Positions 37,438 to 50,620 of a stretch of 64,000 nt of DNA are shown in pieces. The position numbers and the translations under genes are program-made. Below the pieces are notes generated by a model. The model had not been told where the DNA came from. It did no database searches and saw only the letters and a list, made by a program, of their open reading frames with translations. How positions within the stretch are numbered: position 1 is the first letter of the stretch; each line of letters begins with the position of its first letter. This stretch comes from Hydractinia symbiolongicarpus. Its lineage: Eukaryota > Cnidaria > Hydrozoa > Anthoathecata > Hydractiniidae. The stretch covers positions 10,912,001 to 10,976,000 of the forward strand of contig NC_079884.1 in the NCBI RefSeq assembly GCF_029227915.1, given 5' to 3'.

Positions 37438-37567
37438 ATACACAACAACAGCAGCTGCTATTTCTTATTCAGAGTCCATGTTGCAAAGAAAAACTTGTCA
37501 TTTTTAATGTCATTGGAATGTATCATTGAAAAATGATCATTGAAAAATGATAGTGTATTTCAGGCTT

Positions 37568-39219
37568 CACAACACAATTAAGTAAGGTCCACTGTGCAGC
37601 ACTTGGTTCTACTAGAAGTTCTAGCAAAAACTGATGATGAAAGAAAATCAGTTTTTTCAAACTTCCAAAAGAAGCAAAGATAAAAAAAAATGTGGATTTC
37701 AAAGCTGAAACAAGACATGCCTAAAGGAGAAGAAAACATCCACGTCATTTTCATTTTGATAGTGGCTTTAAAAGAGATCTCAAAGTAAAGAAAATTATAC
37801 TTGCAAATGACAACCATATAAGCTGTAATGTTTATAGTCATTTTTGTATGTTTTATAGTACATTCATTTATTATCATCATTTCATCTACCATCTTGTTTT
37901 CTTTACAGAATAAAATGCTTGGCCTGCCAACGAGACTTTTAACGGATTTTAACGGAGGGGGCTGTACCGACAATTTTTGTCTACTCCAAAGCACAGCAAG
38001 AAAGGAAATCGTGGCAAAGGTTGGAGCAAAGAGACGCTGCATTAACAAAGCGAAAGCTCATTGATGAAGCTATCCAGAACAATGCCGAAATGGAACATAT
38101 CAACAGTAGTAAATCGTCTGCTTGAGAATTCGAAATACTGCTAACCTGTATTCGTCGTAGCAGCTCCGTCAGTACGATCCGTGGAAACACAAACGATAAA
38201 AAACGATTTTTTCGCATTGATTGAAAGATCAAAAAACAATTTTTCGAAAAAAGAATAAAAACTCTATACTAATTGAATAATGGAGAATCCAAAAAACGAA
38301 TATTTCTTTTTTTTCCAAATTTTATGGCCCCACTTTTTTAATGCTTTGTTATGCCAGTCTTTGTGTGTGTTTATTATTGTCTAGTTTTGTTTTTTTGTTT
38401 TTTCCCTTGTTTAATTACCCTAGTTGACATACTTTATTTTTGACATAAATCTCTAAATTGTTACTGGTCATAGTTTGGTGTTTTAAAGGTGGCCTCATAT
38501 CACATTCCTTTAGTTCTGACATAGCGTGGTCTTCTTGTTATTGTATATTTTTTATTGTATGTTATTTATTTAAATGAAGATTTTTTTGTCCTAACCAATA
38601 AAATAGTCTTGTAAATCCTGTTACCAAATAAATAATTATAGACTTACATATAGTCAGTTATGAATAACACGAGAAAACATTTAATTACAATTAGTATTGA
38701 AAATAATTATGGAAATTTAAATATCTTTAACGTATAACTGTACCTATGTGTCTGTGTAATTATCCTGAATTGGCTAACTATCCTACTACAGGCTAATTTT
38801 TAATTCTACCTGACTAGGTGAAAGTTATTTTTACTCCAGTTTAAAGGATAAAAATAACTCAGAAGGCATCAATCTAAATACGATGTCATGGATGTCAACA
38901 TGAGAAAAAAACCAACTCGCTAGCAACCTCGTTCCCAAAGCTTTTTGTTCCTCTTGCCGTTCGATATGCAAAAAGAGACAACTTGTCCTGGGATCGAGGT
39001 TGAGCTCGCTAGCTATGTTATCAGCATTTAGCTAACTAGCTCTAGTCTAGCATCTTTTCTCTTAACACACAGACAGTGAGGGAAAACTTTTAAATACGCT
39101 GTCACAGTATAAATAAATAGACCTTAGCTATTCCGATTTCCAGGTGGTAAGAAAAATTATACTGTCTCCTGGCTATATGCTTAAAGGTAGTTATGTTGAT
39201 GCTACCTTGTACTACTCAT
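37568..39219. other. Intergenic; possible coding remnant and a foldback element
   Basis: A + strand stretch at about 37972-38125 reads FVYSKAQQERKSWQRLEQRD and continues to a stop after INSSKSSA; it may be a remnant exon of a mobile element but has no recognised domain. A CTCGTTCCCAAAG..CTGGGATCGAGG inverted pair lies at about 38929-39003. Confidence 0.4.
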
Positions 39220-39783
39220 GTAAAGATATAACATTCGCTATTTTACAGAAAAGTTTAGCAAATAAGTGTGAATAAACTTTTAAATTTTTTCCACCTCACG
39301 TTATGCGGCTTTATCATGCTCACGCTTCTTCTCGAACTTCGAAATTCAAAATGGCTGCATAATTGACGTGACAGAGACCAAAGAATCCTACGCTGACTGA
39401 ATCGTGTTTAAGTTTCGAAAGGTTAAATATTAATCAAAGATTGGCGATTCAGAGCTAAAAAAAATTTTCTTCAATTTGTCATAATGCAGAATTATGCTAC
39501 CTAATTAAGTGCTATTCATATAAAGATTTAAGATATAACATTCGTGTTTTATAGAAAAATTTAGTACCGCAAATAGTTGTGAATAAATTTTTAAATTTTT
39601 TCCACCTCACGCCATGCAGCTTTATCATGCTAAAGCTTCTTCTCGAACGTCGAAATTCATAATAGCTGCAGAATTGACGTGCCAGAGACCAAAGAATCGT
39701 ACGCTGACTGAATCGTGTTTAGAGTTTCGAAGGTTAAATATATATCAAAAATTGACGATTCAGAGCTAAAAAAAAGTTTTCTA
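39220..39783. repeat. Diverged tandem duplication, period about 300 bp
   Basis: Copy 1 (about 39220-39475) and copy 2 (about 39520-39783) share ACATTCG, TTTCCACCTCACG, GCTTTATCATGCT, CTTCTTCTCGAAC, AGAGACCAAAGAATC and TACGCTGACTGAATCGTGTT, in order. Differences are mostly substitutions. No coding content. Confidence 0.85.
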
Positions 39784-40655
39784 TCTATAATCTCAAAACC
39801 AAGAAATCAACCTCGATCCCACGGCTTTTTTTCTCTTTTTGATATAAGGGACAGCGAGAAAGAAATAGCCCTGGAACCGGCTGGTGGTCTTACAAAGCCG
39901 TCCCACAAATTGCGCCGAGTGACATTTAAATATTTTGAAGTGGTGAACAGTGGCGAGTGCGCTAGGCAAAAACAAGATGGAGGTGTGCAATGGAGCGCTC
40001 GTTTGTTGTTGAGTTTGCCAGCAAATGAATTTGGTAAACTTTCTAAAAAACGTGTTTTTGGTCATTTTTGTTAAAGAACGTTTTTGAGAAGTTAGGTGGA
40101 AAGTTTAAAAAGTTTTCACTTTAAAACAGAAGGCACCTGTCCTTATTTATTGTCACTATCTGACAAGTGGTGCTATAACAATTTATTATTGATGCTTTTA
40201 GCAATACCATGAAAAAAGTAGCTGGCTATGTATAGAAGTAACAACAATAATTTTTTGAAAAAAGTCTTAATACGTTGTGATACAAATGATAAAAGTATAA
40301 TAAAAAGTAATAATATATATATATATATATATATGGCTAGCTAGTGTGTCTGTCCCATAAAGTTAAGCATTGTCCCATGTTGTTGTGGCTCTTCTAATCA
40401 ATATAGGACAGTCATTACAGCTTGTCCATATTGTTGTGTCTCCTCTGGACAGTACGAGACGGTCATAACAGCTTGCATCCTATTGTTTTGGCTCTTATAG
40501 ATAATAAAGGACGGTCAAAAAGGCTTGTCCCATATTGTCGGGACTCTTTAATACGGGTAAGGTTTTAAACGCATAAAAATGAGATAAATTACATTACTTT
40601 AATATATAGCCTTATATATGTGAACACTAAAAAACGAAAATAAATGTAAACGAAA
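39784..40655. other. Repeat-rich non-coding stretch
   Basis: A CCTCGATCCCACGGC foldback fragment at about 39805-39900, a TA dinucleotide run at about 40310-40334, and three or four degenerate units at 40360-40560 sharing TTGTCCCATATTGTTG, CTCTTCT and GGACGGTCATAACAGC. An open + frame at 39715-40074 crosses the foldback and is not a gene. Confidence 0.5.
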
Positions 40656-40910
40656 TTACAACAGAATCTGATAAAGCTTGTACGAACGTTGTTTTTCACG
40701 CCAAAATGCAGCAACATAATTCGTCACACCATTTTTAAACTCTTTGCCATTGTCTGAATGGATAATTTTTGGTAAGCCAAAGACGTAAGCCAAGTGGAAA
40801 CAGGACATGAAACTTTGAAAAATGCTCAACAATGTAACCAGTACACCAGAAACTACCATCAATGTGTAAATTAAATTTTTTAAGGCTAGGATGCACTTGT
40901 ATAATATCAA
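40656..40910 (-). pseudogene. Integrase-core fragment (retroelement-type)
   Basis: The frame contains HLAYVFGLPKIIHSDNGKEF, the signature around the second catalytic Asp of rve-type integrases (LP.I.HSDNG.EF). The rest of the core, with the first Asp and the Glu, is not seen in the flanks, and the flanking residues lack similarity. A short, isolated remnant of an LTR-retrotransposon or integrase-bearing DNA transposon; it cannot be active. Confidence 0.65.
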
Positions 40911-41070
40911 TAAATATATTCTATAATACAGTTATAATTTTTCTACAATATACTTAAAATTTGTTATAATATCGTTATAAAACAAAAGGCATTCGAAACC
41001 AGATCACCAAGAATATCATTAAAATCAAACTCGTTTGATTTTATTCAAATATTATAGCCACGCAGCAAAT

Positions 41071-41225
41071 AACGACTGGTTTCTTAAAATATGTTTAAAA
41101 AATGGTTATACTTTCTTATAATCTCTTATAATATGGCTATAAAATGTATAATTGCAACACCTGGCATGTGCGTCATAAGAGATTATAAGAAAGTATAACC
41201 ATTTTTTAAAACATATTTTAAGAAA

Positions 41226-41234
<9 letters not shown>
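41071..41234. repeat. Long hairpin (59/60-bp arms, about 45-bp loop)
   Basis: The left arm 41071-41129 begins AACGACTGGTTTCTTAAAAT; the right arm 41175-41234 ends with its complement ATTTTAAGAAACTAGTCGTT. Two differences only (one G/A, one extra A). The right arm runs into the Helitron-like terminus at 41226. Confidence 0.92.
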
Positions 41235-43225
<1,991 letters not shown>

Positions 43226-43701
43226 CAGTGTAACCTTCTTAACAGACATTTAAGGGACCAGAGATTTTGTCTGTTTTAGAGGAATTTCGCCTTGGAGAAG
43301 TTTTTCTTATTTTGGTAGGAAACGCGGAAATATTTTAGCCCAAAAATCTATTAGGCATGCCTATATTACGCTTTTCTTCTCCCTAATTGGGATAAAACAT
43401 TTTGACAATTTGACCTGAATAAATAACACTTTTCTAAACAAAGAAGTTTTTGGACATTTCATGTAAGAATAGTATAAAAACCTGGTAGGACTGAATATAT
43501 TTGCAAAATTATACAGCTGGTCAAAATTTTCTTTGCCCGCATTATGGAGATAAGTTCTGTGGAAATAACCGTACAGGACCTGAAAAAGAGGAAAGATTTT
43601 ATTGTAAGGGTAATTAGGAAATTATCTGGAATAATTTTTTTGCCCGGCTTAAGGAGGAGGTGTCCACTTTAAAGGCTGTCAGCTTTGAGGAGGTTCCACT
43701 G
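43226..43701. mobile_element. pogo/Tc1-mariner-type MITE
   Basis: Starts CAGTGTAACCTTCTTAACAG and ends, reversed, CAGTGGAACCTCCTCAAAGC, with TA directly outside both ends. 476 bp without coding capacity. The inner sequence of each end is also related (AGGGACCAGAG..GTCTG and its counterpart). Confidence 0.7.
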
Positions 43702-44129
43702 TATAGGGTGCTGAGTTTCCGGAATCTAGTTAACATAGTTTATGTATTTCCTTCATAATGTAATAACACACAATTATAAGCAATAAATTAAAAACAATAA
43801 ATAACTATGAAAGGGCATCTGCAAAGAAAGGTGATTTTTTTATTATTTGTTTTCGGAGCGTCTTTTAACAATATCTCAATAATAAAGTTGCTGAAATAAC
43901 GCTTAAGAAAGCCATATGAAAGGGTTTTATATGTGTCTGCTGACATTTTTTAGAGAAAGTTAGGCGAATTATAGCCATGGAAGAAAATCATAATCTTATC
44001 CCTCACGATAATCCTCCTAGACAAGCAAAGTCAAAATTTTAAGAATTTTTGTACCTCTTTTACAAGTTTGCTTGATAAGTGGAATTCATGTTGTTATATA
44101 CTTGATGGAGAAATTACCTTTTTCTATAG

Positions 44130-45521
44130 GTGCTTACATGATGTTTTCTATCCTACTGTTGCTCGTTTACTATGCTTGGCAGAAAGTAAATGAACAAGAC
44201 ATTTGTGAACAAGTGAAGACTGCCATTCAAACGCTCATTTCTTAGCTGGGCTATATATTTTTGGGATTGGAACACTTTTATACAGTATGCTATAAATAGC
44301 TGGTGCCATTGAGTGCAGATTACATAAGTATAAAGTGTTTTATCCCAATGCAACACTTTTGTTCACAATGTTCCAGATGCTTTGCTTACAAGCGTTTATT
44401 AAAAAAGCTATGAAATACCATTGGCTGGTGGTAATCTTTTGGTATTTCCTAATAGGGACTAACCTTTCATCATATATAACAAATACTATCGTAGAACTAC
44501 ATTTGATATCAACAGTACAAAATAATAGTATAATTAATGATACTAAATGTAACGGTAAAGTTTTGTATGGATTAAATTCCTAATAGAAGGAATCGTTAAT
44601 TTCATTTGTGTCTGACTTTAATATCATTTCTTCTGCAATTATTGGATCAATTATATATAAAATTTCAGCAATCAGAGATATAAACGTGTTTCAGGAAGAC
44701 GAAAACAATGAAGAATTCGGCGGGTTACAATATGTAACACAAATACAACACGGGAATTCGGCTAGCTGAATTCCCGTGGAAGGATCCACTGAATCTCTCA
44801 TTAAACCGATGTAAGGGATAACAAACAAAAACATACCACACAGTAACACAGTAAAGAACCAGAAAACAGACGACTACAGTTAATTTCGTTTTCAGCCTGG
44901 TATAGCGTTTGGGTTTTTTTGTGTCCTCATAGTGTCATCTACTGTTTGTGTCCTGTATGAAAAGAAACAGTACTGGTATTTTATTCAGTTTCAATAGCTA
45001 CTTTATTTATCATGATTCTTATTTTTGTGGTGATGCAGTATTGTAACCATAACCGAGAGATGAAGCTATCAATTCAAACGGATGATGTTTTGTTGTACAA
45101 AACTGCGACAGGACTTATTGCAGAAGATTTTGCTATTTTGGTTTCGTCGGGATATTCGTTTCAAAAAGAAGAAATGCTAACCTTAGCTTGTTGCTCTTTT
45201 ATTGCAACACTGTTTCGAATTTGTGCTATCGCTTTTCAAGTGTTTATCTAAGTTCAATATCTACATTTAAGACAAAAAATTAACAGCACAATGATCAAAC
45301 AGTTTTTGTATTCTGTTCTTTTTCAAAATTTAACAGCATGGGCAATCGACACGTTTGTGTATCTAAGAAAGAACACGTCTTTTCGCCTAATGTATCGTAC
45401 CCTTCATTATTACGAAACAGAATATGAAAAGGTGGCATCAGTTGCTAACGTGTTCTCGATATTCTTTCATTTCCACTCCACCGTGTTGCCTTATGAAATC
45501 ACATCAACAAAAATTGTATAA
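44130..45521 (+). pseudogene. Otopetrin-like proton channel, degraded
   Basis: Fragments in order match the otopetrin layout: AYMMFSILLLLVYYAW (first helices, after an AG at 44129), YIFGIGTLLYSML-stop-IAGAIECR, FYPNATLLFTMFQMLCLQAF, IGTNLSSYITNTIVE, SFVSDFNIISSAIIGSIIYK, KPGIAFGFFCVLI (approximate), LTACCSFIATLF-like segment, LTAWAIDTFVYLRK and FFHFHSTVLPYEI at the C terminus. In the family the IGTNL..W..TIVE, N.A.W.IDTF and RFHS.V..FE elements are characteristic. It has an in-frame TAA after YSML, TAA-TAG after KVLYGLNS, a TGA after HGNSAS and frame changes near 44255 and 45000. A 30-bp hairpin at 44749-44778 (CACGGGAATTC arms) disrupts it further. Otopetrins form proton-selective channels; this copy is dead. 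Confidence 0.78.
44749..44778. repeat. 30-bp hairpin inside the otopetrin remnant
   Basis: CACGGGAATTC and GAATTCCCGTG flank GGCTAGCT. Confidence 0.85.
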
Positions 45522-48167
45522 ATAATTTCACAACATTAATTGGTTTGTTCTGTGTCACTTTGTAATTTTAAGGCTGCACTTTTTGATTAGGTAAATTGAC
45601 TGCTTTACTTTAATTAAGATGACAATGACGACGATGATAGCATAATGATGATAATGACAGCAATAACGATGACGGTGACGGTGACGATGATATTGACTAT
45701 AATGGTCGATAAATAGTTTATTATTTTTTATACTCCTTCTTTTATAGCGTATAGGAATTATCCTGACAGACGACATAACATCAAACAAATGTTTAGCGTG
45801 TTTAAATTTGTTATAAAAACTTATGTTTTGTATTTATTTTTAACTATCCTCTATGATGAAATGTACAAAAATCGCATTTTTGTTTTAGCAACAGTAAGTA
45901 AAAATTTTCTTATCTTTTTTTAACAGAAAAAAAAAGCAGGAAAAATCTCTATTCTACCCTATCTAAAACATTATTGAGAAAAAAACCTGGAGGCAGTATA
46001 GCTATTGTTAGCGATAGCCTTTGGATTTAAACCACTTTATAATTTTATAATTTACTCAGAGATTTAGGACATATGTAAATGGTTTCAAGATTTATGAGAT
46101 AAGTTATAAATAGCAACACATTCTAAGTAATCTAGGCAGTAATCTGTGACAGTTCTCTCCTTGTACCTCTCAGCTAAAATGCTACCAATTGTTGCACAGG
46201 CAGTTAGCAACGAGCTAGCTACAATGTACAAATTAGCTGACGAATCTTTTCAATTACAAAAAGGTACCTGATATTATTTTGGTAGGACTTGTGAAGTTTG
46301 TCTTAAGGGCGCGTTTAATACTTGTTTGCTATAGTGCTGCTTTTAAAACTTCCCAAGGTATATTTTATAATACAAGTTTATGTGACAATCCACCTAAAGC
46401 CGTCTACTGCAATCAACATGTAAGTAGTAAATTTAATATTCCGCATGTTAAAATAAAAGGAGGATTTATCACTTATGAAGGTAGAAATAAAGATTCTATA
46501 TCTACCTCCATGTTATGACTCAGGTAGAACTATTATTTACCTAAGATTGCCTCTTCAATTCGTATTAGTACTGTTATGGGGAGATAGCTATAAATTAACT
46601 ACAAGTGAAGCATAAACTTTTTCAGCACAAGCCCTTGGGCCTAAAGTGCAGAAAAGTTTCTTTTGTAACACAGAGAAGAACACCGCTTCTACGTACATTA
46701 CGCGCAGGTCTGGACACTAATAAAACGCTTGTAGGGAAAATATTTCCACCACCCCCTCCCCTCCCTGTAAAGCATAGAATTTACTCGGATATATGGTGGT
46801 CTGTACAGAGAATTGGTTGAGGTTTCTTTAGCATTTTTATTTTCTAAACAAATTCATGAAACGTAATGTTTTTATTTTCAAGCAATTCCGCCATTATTTT
46901 GAATTATAAGCATCTAATATAAATGATATTTTAGTTGAGAATATACTTTATATCGCTTGAAAAACACATGTTGTCATGGGAGATTGTCGTGTTTTGTATG
47001 TTTGGTTGTTAGAATCAACCAACCACTGACGTCAAACAAATAATAATAATTTCATTTTTAAATAATAATATAAGTTTTCCTTAAGTTTTTCCTAAATCTC
47101 AGTAAATTCGCCTTTTTTAACAAAATTAACAAAATAAGAAGAAGTTTTAAACTTTCTCTGAGTGGATTTCATTAAAATTAGTTTACTTTTACCTGTTATT
47201 TAAAATTTGTATGTTCAAATTTGTATGTTCAGCATATAAGGTTTAAGGAAAAAAAATAATTCATCCTTCAATATACAAGGAAGTAAATTTAGGACGAAGC
47301 AACTACGTCGAGGCATGTTCCATCACGAATTTCGGTTAACATCAATTACCTACAGCTACCACACATTTCGCAGTTACTTCCCCACTTTGTTTAACCTTAT
47401 ATGGTATTTAAATCCAGGAAAAGAACATAAGTAAACAAAACCACGTTTACAGCTGTAAAGATGAAAAAGAAGAAAATCATTTCCCAGGATATCATAAAGT
47501 TAATACTAAAATAATTTAAAAAAGATATTTTCAGAAGTTAAAAATTAACACGCAGTTGATAACAAGTTCCATGAAGAAAATTCATTTATTTGCGTAAAGA
47601 AAACATTGTTAAATTTAGTTTAAATAATCCACGAGTTATTTCTTCTTATAACCACTTTTCTTTGTCGCATTTAGCGCTTTCCTGTAATAACAACTTTACT
47701 ATTGAAAACAAAGTCAAAATTGATTCGTTTTTGAATTCTTTATAACTGTGCAGCTGCTTGCTGTAGTGAGAGGTATAAGTGTTACAACACACCATGCTTA
47801 AACCAATTCACGGGAACTGAAACTTGAAGAATTAACAACACGCAAAAGTAAGTTTGATAGTTTGGATAAAACTTTTTTTTTCAATGTATTGTAAAACTCC
47901 TCGTCTGCCTTAAGTAGATTAATTATTCGCAAAATAAATTTTAGTAAATTTAGCGACTTTCAGTGATTTTCGCGAAATAAAGTCTTTGCCACCATTAGCG
48001 AAAACAAATCTTCGAGAAAATGTTACAAAGCGTTCGACTGTTAGCAATATTCGCGAAAGTCACCAAGAAGTATTTAATCATAAAATGTTTCCTGATACTT
48101 CTTTTTTCAACGATTGTTCCTGTGTATTATTCGCAAAAATAAGTCAAGAATCTGGTTACAGTATATA
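45522..48167. other. Intergenic
   Basis: No gene recognised. A low-complexity ATGAC/GATGA-rich patch lies at 45618-45705, and TTCGCGAAA-type motifs lie at about 47925-48060. Frames at 46279-46518 and 46605-46820 lack support. Confidence 0.45.
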
Positions 48168-48758
48168 CAGTAGACGTCCGTTAATTATAATGCTGGTTAA
48201 TTTAAACTTTCCGTTTTTTCGAACAAATTACCATGTCCCTTGAGTTTGCTTTAATAAAGTCTTCTATTTTGAGCTGCTTAATTCCCGATAATTCGAACAT
48301 TTCGCTAATTCGAACAATTAGGCTACATTATGCTCGTTAATTCGAATTTTTGTTGGGAAAATAAAAAAAAAACGTTTTCATTTTTATGGCATCAATTTCT
48401 TTCAATTTATCAGTTAAATTGGCATTTCCAATAAAATGAAGTTTACAAGTAATTTCTCGCTTTGATAGAAATAATGAAGCAATTTGCATTATTCACACAT
48501 GACGGGGAAATGGTTCAATGGCATGCTAATTGCATTACCTGCTTAATTGACCAGCAATTTGCACAAACAAAAAAGCAAACAACGTTAAAAGATTTTTATA
48601 AAAAGTTGTAGTAAAGTTGTAATAAAGTTATATTAGCATAAAACTTTTAAATGTTTATTAAAATTCTTGTTTTTTCCGAACTTCCGATAATCCGAACATT
48701 TGTTTATTTGAACAAATAATTTAGTCCCTTGCGGGTTCGAATTAACGGACGTCTAATG
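48168..48758. mobile_element. pogo/Tigger-type MITE
   Basis: Starts CAGTAGACGTCCGTTAATT and ends, reversed, CATTAGACGTCCGTTAATTC; TA flanks both ends. Interior rich in AATTCGAAC motifs facing both ways. 591 bp, no coding capacity. Confidence 0.75.
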
Positions 48759-48927
48759 TACTAGATAATAATAAAAAATTAGACTGGGTTATTTCACTTT
48801 AAAAAATAAACTCAATAAACAGCTAACTCTTCACAGCAAACACTACTTTTTCTAGTATGAACTAAGACATATTGTCTCTTCTGTAATCGCTAACCTCTAA
48901 TCAACTTATATGTCTCACTTCCTATAG

Positions 48928-49989
48928 ATGGATCGCTGTACTTTGCTTCACCTGGTGGTATTTTTGTTTATCGTTGTATACAACGCTAAGTGTGAAGAGA
49001 CGAGACATTACAAATTCAATCCACAGTTATGCGATCTGAACCAAAAGATAAGTGCAGTAAGTAATTTATTCTTCTTCTTCTTCTTCTTCTTCTTCTTCTT
49101 CTTCTTCTTCTTCTTCTTCTTCTTCTTCTTCTTCTTCTTCTTCTTCTTCTTCTTCTTCTTCTTCTTCTTCTTCTTCTTCTTCTTCTTCTTCTTCTTCTTC
49201 TTCTTCTTCTTCTTCTTCTTCTTCTTCTTCTTCTTCTTCTTCTTCTTCTTCTCTTCTTCTTCTTCTTCTTCTTCTTCTTCTTCTTCTTCTTCTTCTTCTT
49301 CTTCTTCTTCTTCTTCTTCTTCTTCTTCTTCTTCTTCTTCTTCTTCTTCTTCTTCTTCTTCTTCTTCTTCTTCTTCTTCTTCTTCTTCTTCTTCTTCTTC
49401 TTCTTCTTCTTCTTCTTCTTCTTCTTCTTCTTCTTCTTCTTCTTCTTCTTCTTCTTCTTCTTCTTCTTCTTCTTCTTCTTCTTCTTCTTCTTCTTCTTCT
49501 TCTTCTTCTTCTTCTTCTTCTTCTTCTTCTTCTTCTTCTTCTTCTTCTTCTTCTTCTTCTTCTTCTTCTTCTTCTTCCTAACCAACAGCACACAGTACAA
49601 TACAATGCACTTATCTAGGGAATACAAAGGATAAAAATGTCAATCCTGAACTTACAAAAACAGGAAACAACACAAGGTTGTCAGAGTTGTCACGCACCAA
49701 AAGCACATGTCACATACCAAAGGCACTAAACACCAATACAAAGTACTTGGTATTTCCTATTCTTTAATTTACTTTCTAGCATAAACTAAGTGTTGTGCCG
49801 CAGTACGCATCTACCTTGGAAGTTGAAAGTACTGCTAAGTGTCAAGCAGTATACCACGTGTGTCAATCATCCCAGCCGTCTGATAAACAAAGATGCTGTC
49901 GAATGGCGCAGAATTTCTGTTTAATTTATGGCAAGAATAGTCCATGCCAATTGTACTGTGGCTGTTGGTTGAAAAGATGTGAACTATGA
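48928..49989 (+). CDS. Small secreted cysteine-rich protein, two exons
   Basis: Exon 1, 48928-49056, gives MDRCTLLHLVVFLFIVVYNA as a signal peptide and a short mature start with one Cys. A consensus donor GTAAGT follows. Exon 2, 49780-49989, enters at TTTCTAG in phase 0 and ends TGA. The 112-residue product has the framework C-x6-C-x10-CC-x6-C-x8-C-x3-C-x-C-x4-C (KCQAVYHVC, RCCRMAQNFC, PCQLYCGCW). Ten cysteines in the mature part imply up to five disulfides. I do not recognise the family; it is not a ShK or EGF spacing. A secreted structural, antimicrobial or venom-type role is possible but not shown. The intron is mostly the (TTC) tract. A second terminal exon of the same framework lies at 50621-50875. 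Confidence 0.8.
49070..49577. repeat. (TTC)n microsatellite, about 508 bp, one interruption
   Basis: TTC repeats begin about 13 bases after the exon 1 donor. A missing T at about 49252 shifts the register once; the rest is perfect. Poly-Phe, Ser, Lys, Arg or Glu frames across it are artefacts. Confidence 0.97.
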
Positions 49990-50620
49990 TTATATATTTC
50001 ATATATGTACTTTTTCAGTTCCAATATTTGTCTTATATTGTTACTGTTCAAGTAGTAACAATTACTGATGTACATAATGTTAATTTTATGAAAAAACTGT
50101 TTTCAGTATTGTTTGTGGAAGCGTGACCCTGTAGTTCACTTTATCCTATTTTACAAAGGAAAGGGTATGTTGGGTCTGATTTTGTAGAGGGAAAAGAAAA
50201 GGGTAACTTTTTCACCCTGATAGAATTCGGAAAGAAAATCTTTGTGAAAAATGACCTTTTTCAATTGGATTATATTTACCCAACTTGCCTTTAATCATTC
50301 TCAATTCCAAAGTTCTTTGAGATAAACATCTCAACACGGTTCTGGGGAATAGAATGAGAAATCTATAGAAGCCTTTCTAATAGACATTTTATCCAATAGG
50401 TCCTACTTTTTTAACTACCAAAATTCGCGCGAATGTACAAAAATCCAAAAACTTCTGTAAACATTAGTAAACACTGGCAAGTCAGATATGTCATGATAAA
50501 TAATTGAGAGGATGTTGTATTGTATACATACAATAGATACATAGTTACAACGAGGAGGCAAGGCGTAGTATACAATTTCACCCCTAAAGTGTTACTTGAT
50601 GTTTTGTATTTCTGCGCTAG

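Larger units (their letters stand above)
35236..37567. mobile_element. PIF/Harbinger DNA transposon, decayed
   Basis: Termini are inverted: the left end reads GGCTGAAATACACTATCATT and the right end, reversed, AGCCTGAAATACACTATCAT, continuing with TTTCAATGATCATTTT on both sides. Between them lie a HARBI1-type transposase (-) and a BESS-motif accessory ORF (+), the usual two-gene plan of this superfamily. Left flank TTA against right flank TCA would be a mutated 3-bp target duplication. A 38-bp palindrome and further subterminal copies of ATTGAAAAATGA mark the left end. Confidence 0.85.

Noticed and set aside
37578-38048. 156-codon minus frame
   Set aside because: Protein-like content on the opposite strand is stronger, the frame has no domain, and it spans several likely splice-like sites without logic.
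39715-40074. 119-codon + frame
   Set aside because: Runs through the end of the 39.2-39.8 kb duplication and a CCTCGATCCC foldback fragment.
49016-49627. Poly-Lys, Arg, Glu, Phe and Ser frames over 600 bp
   Set aside because: Translations of the intronic (TTC) tract; only the first 43 codons of the + frame are a real exon.
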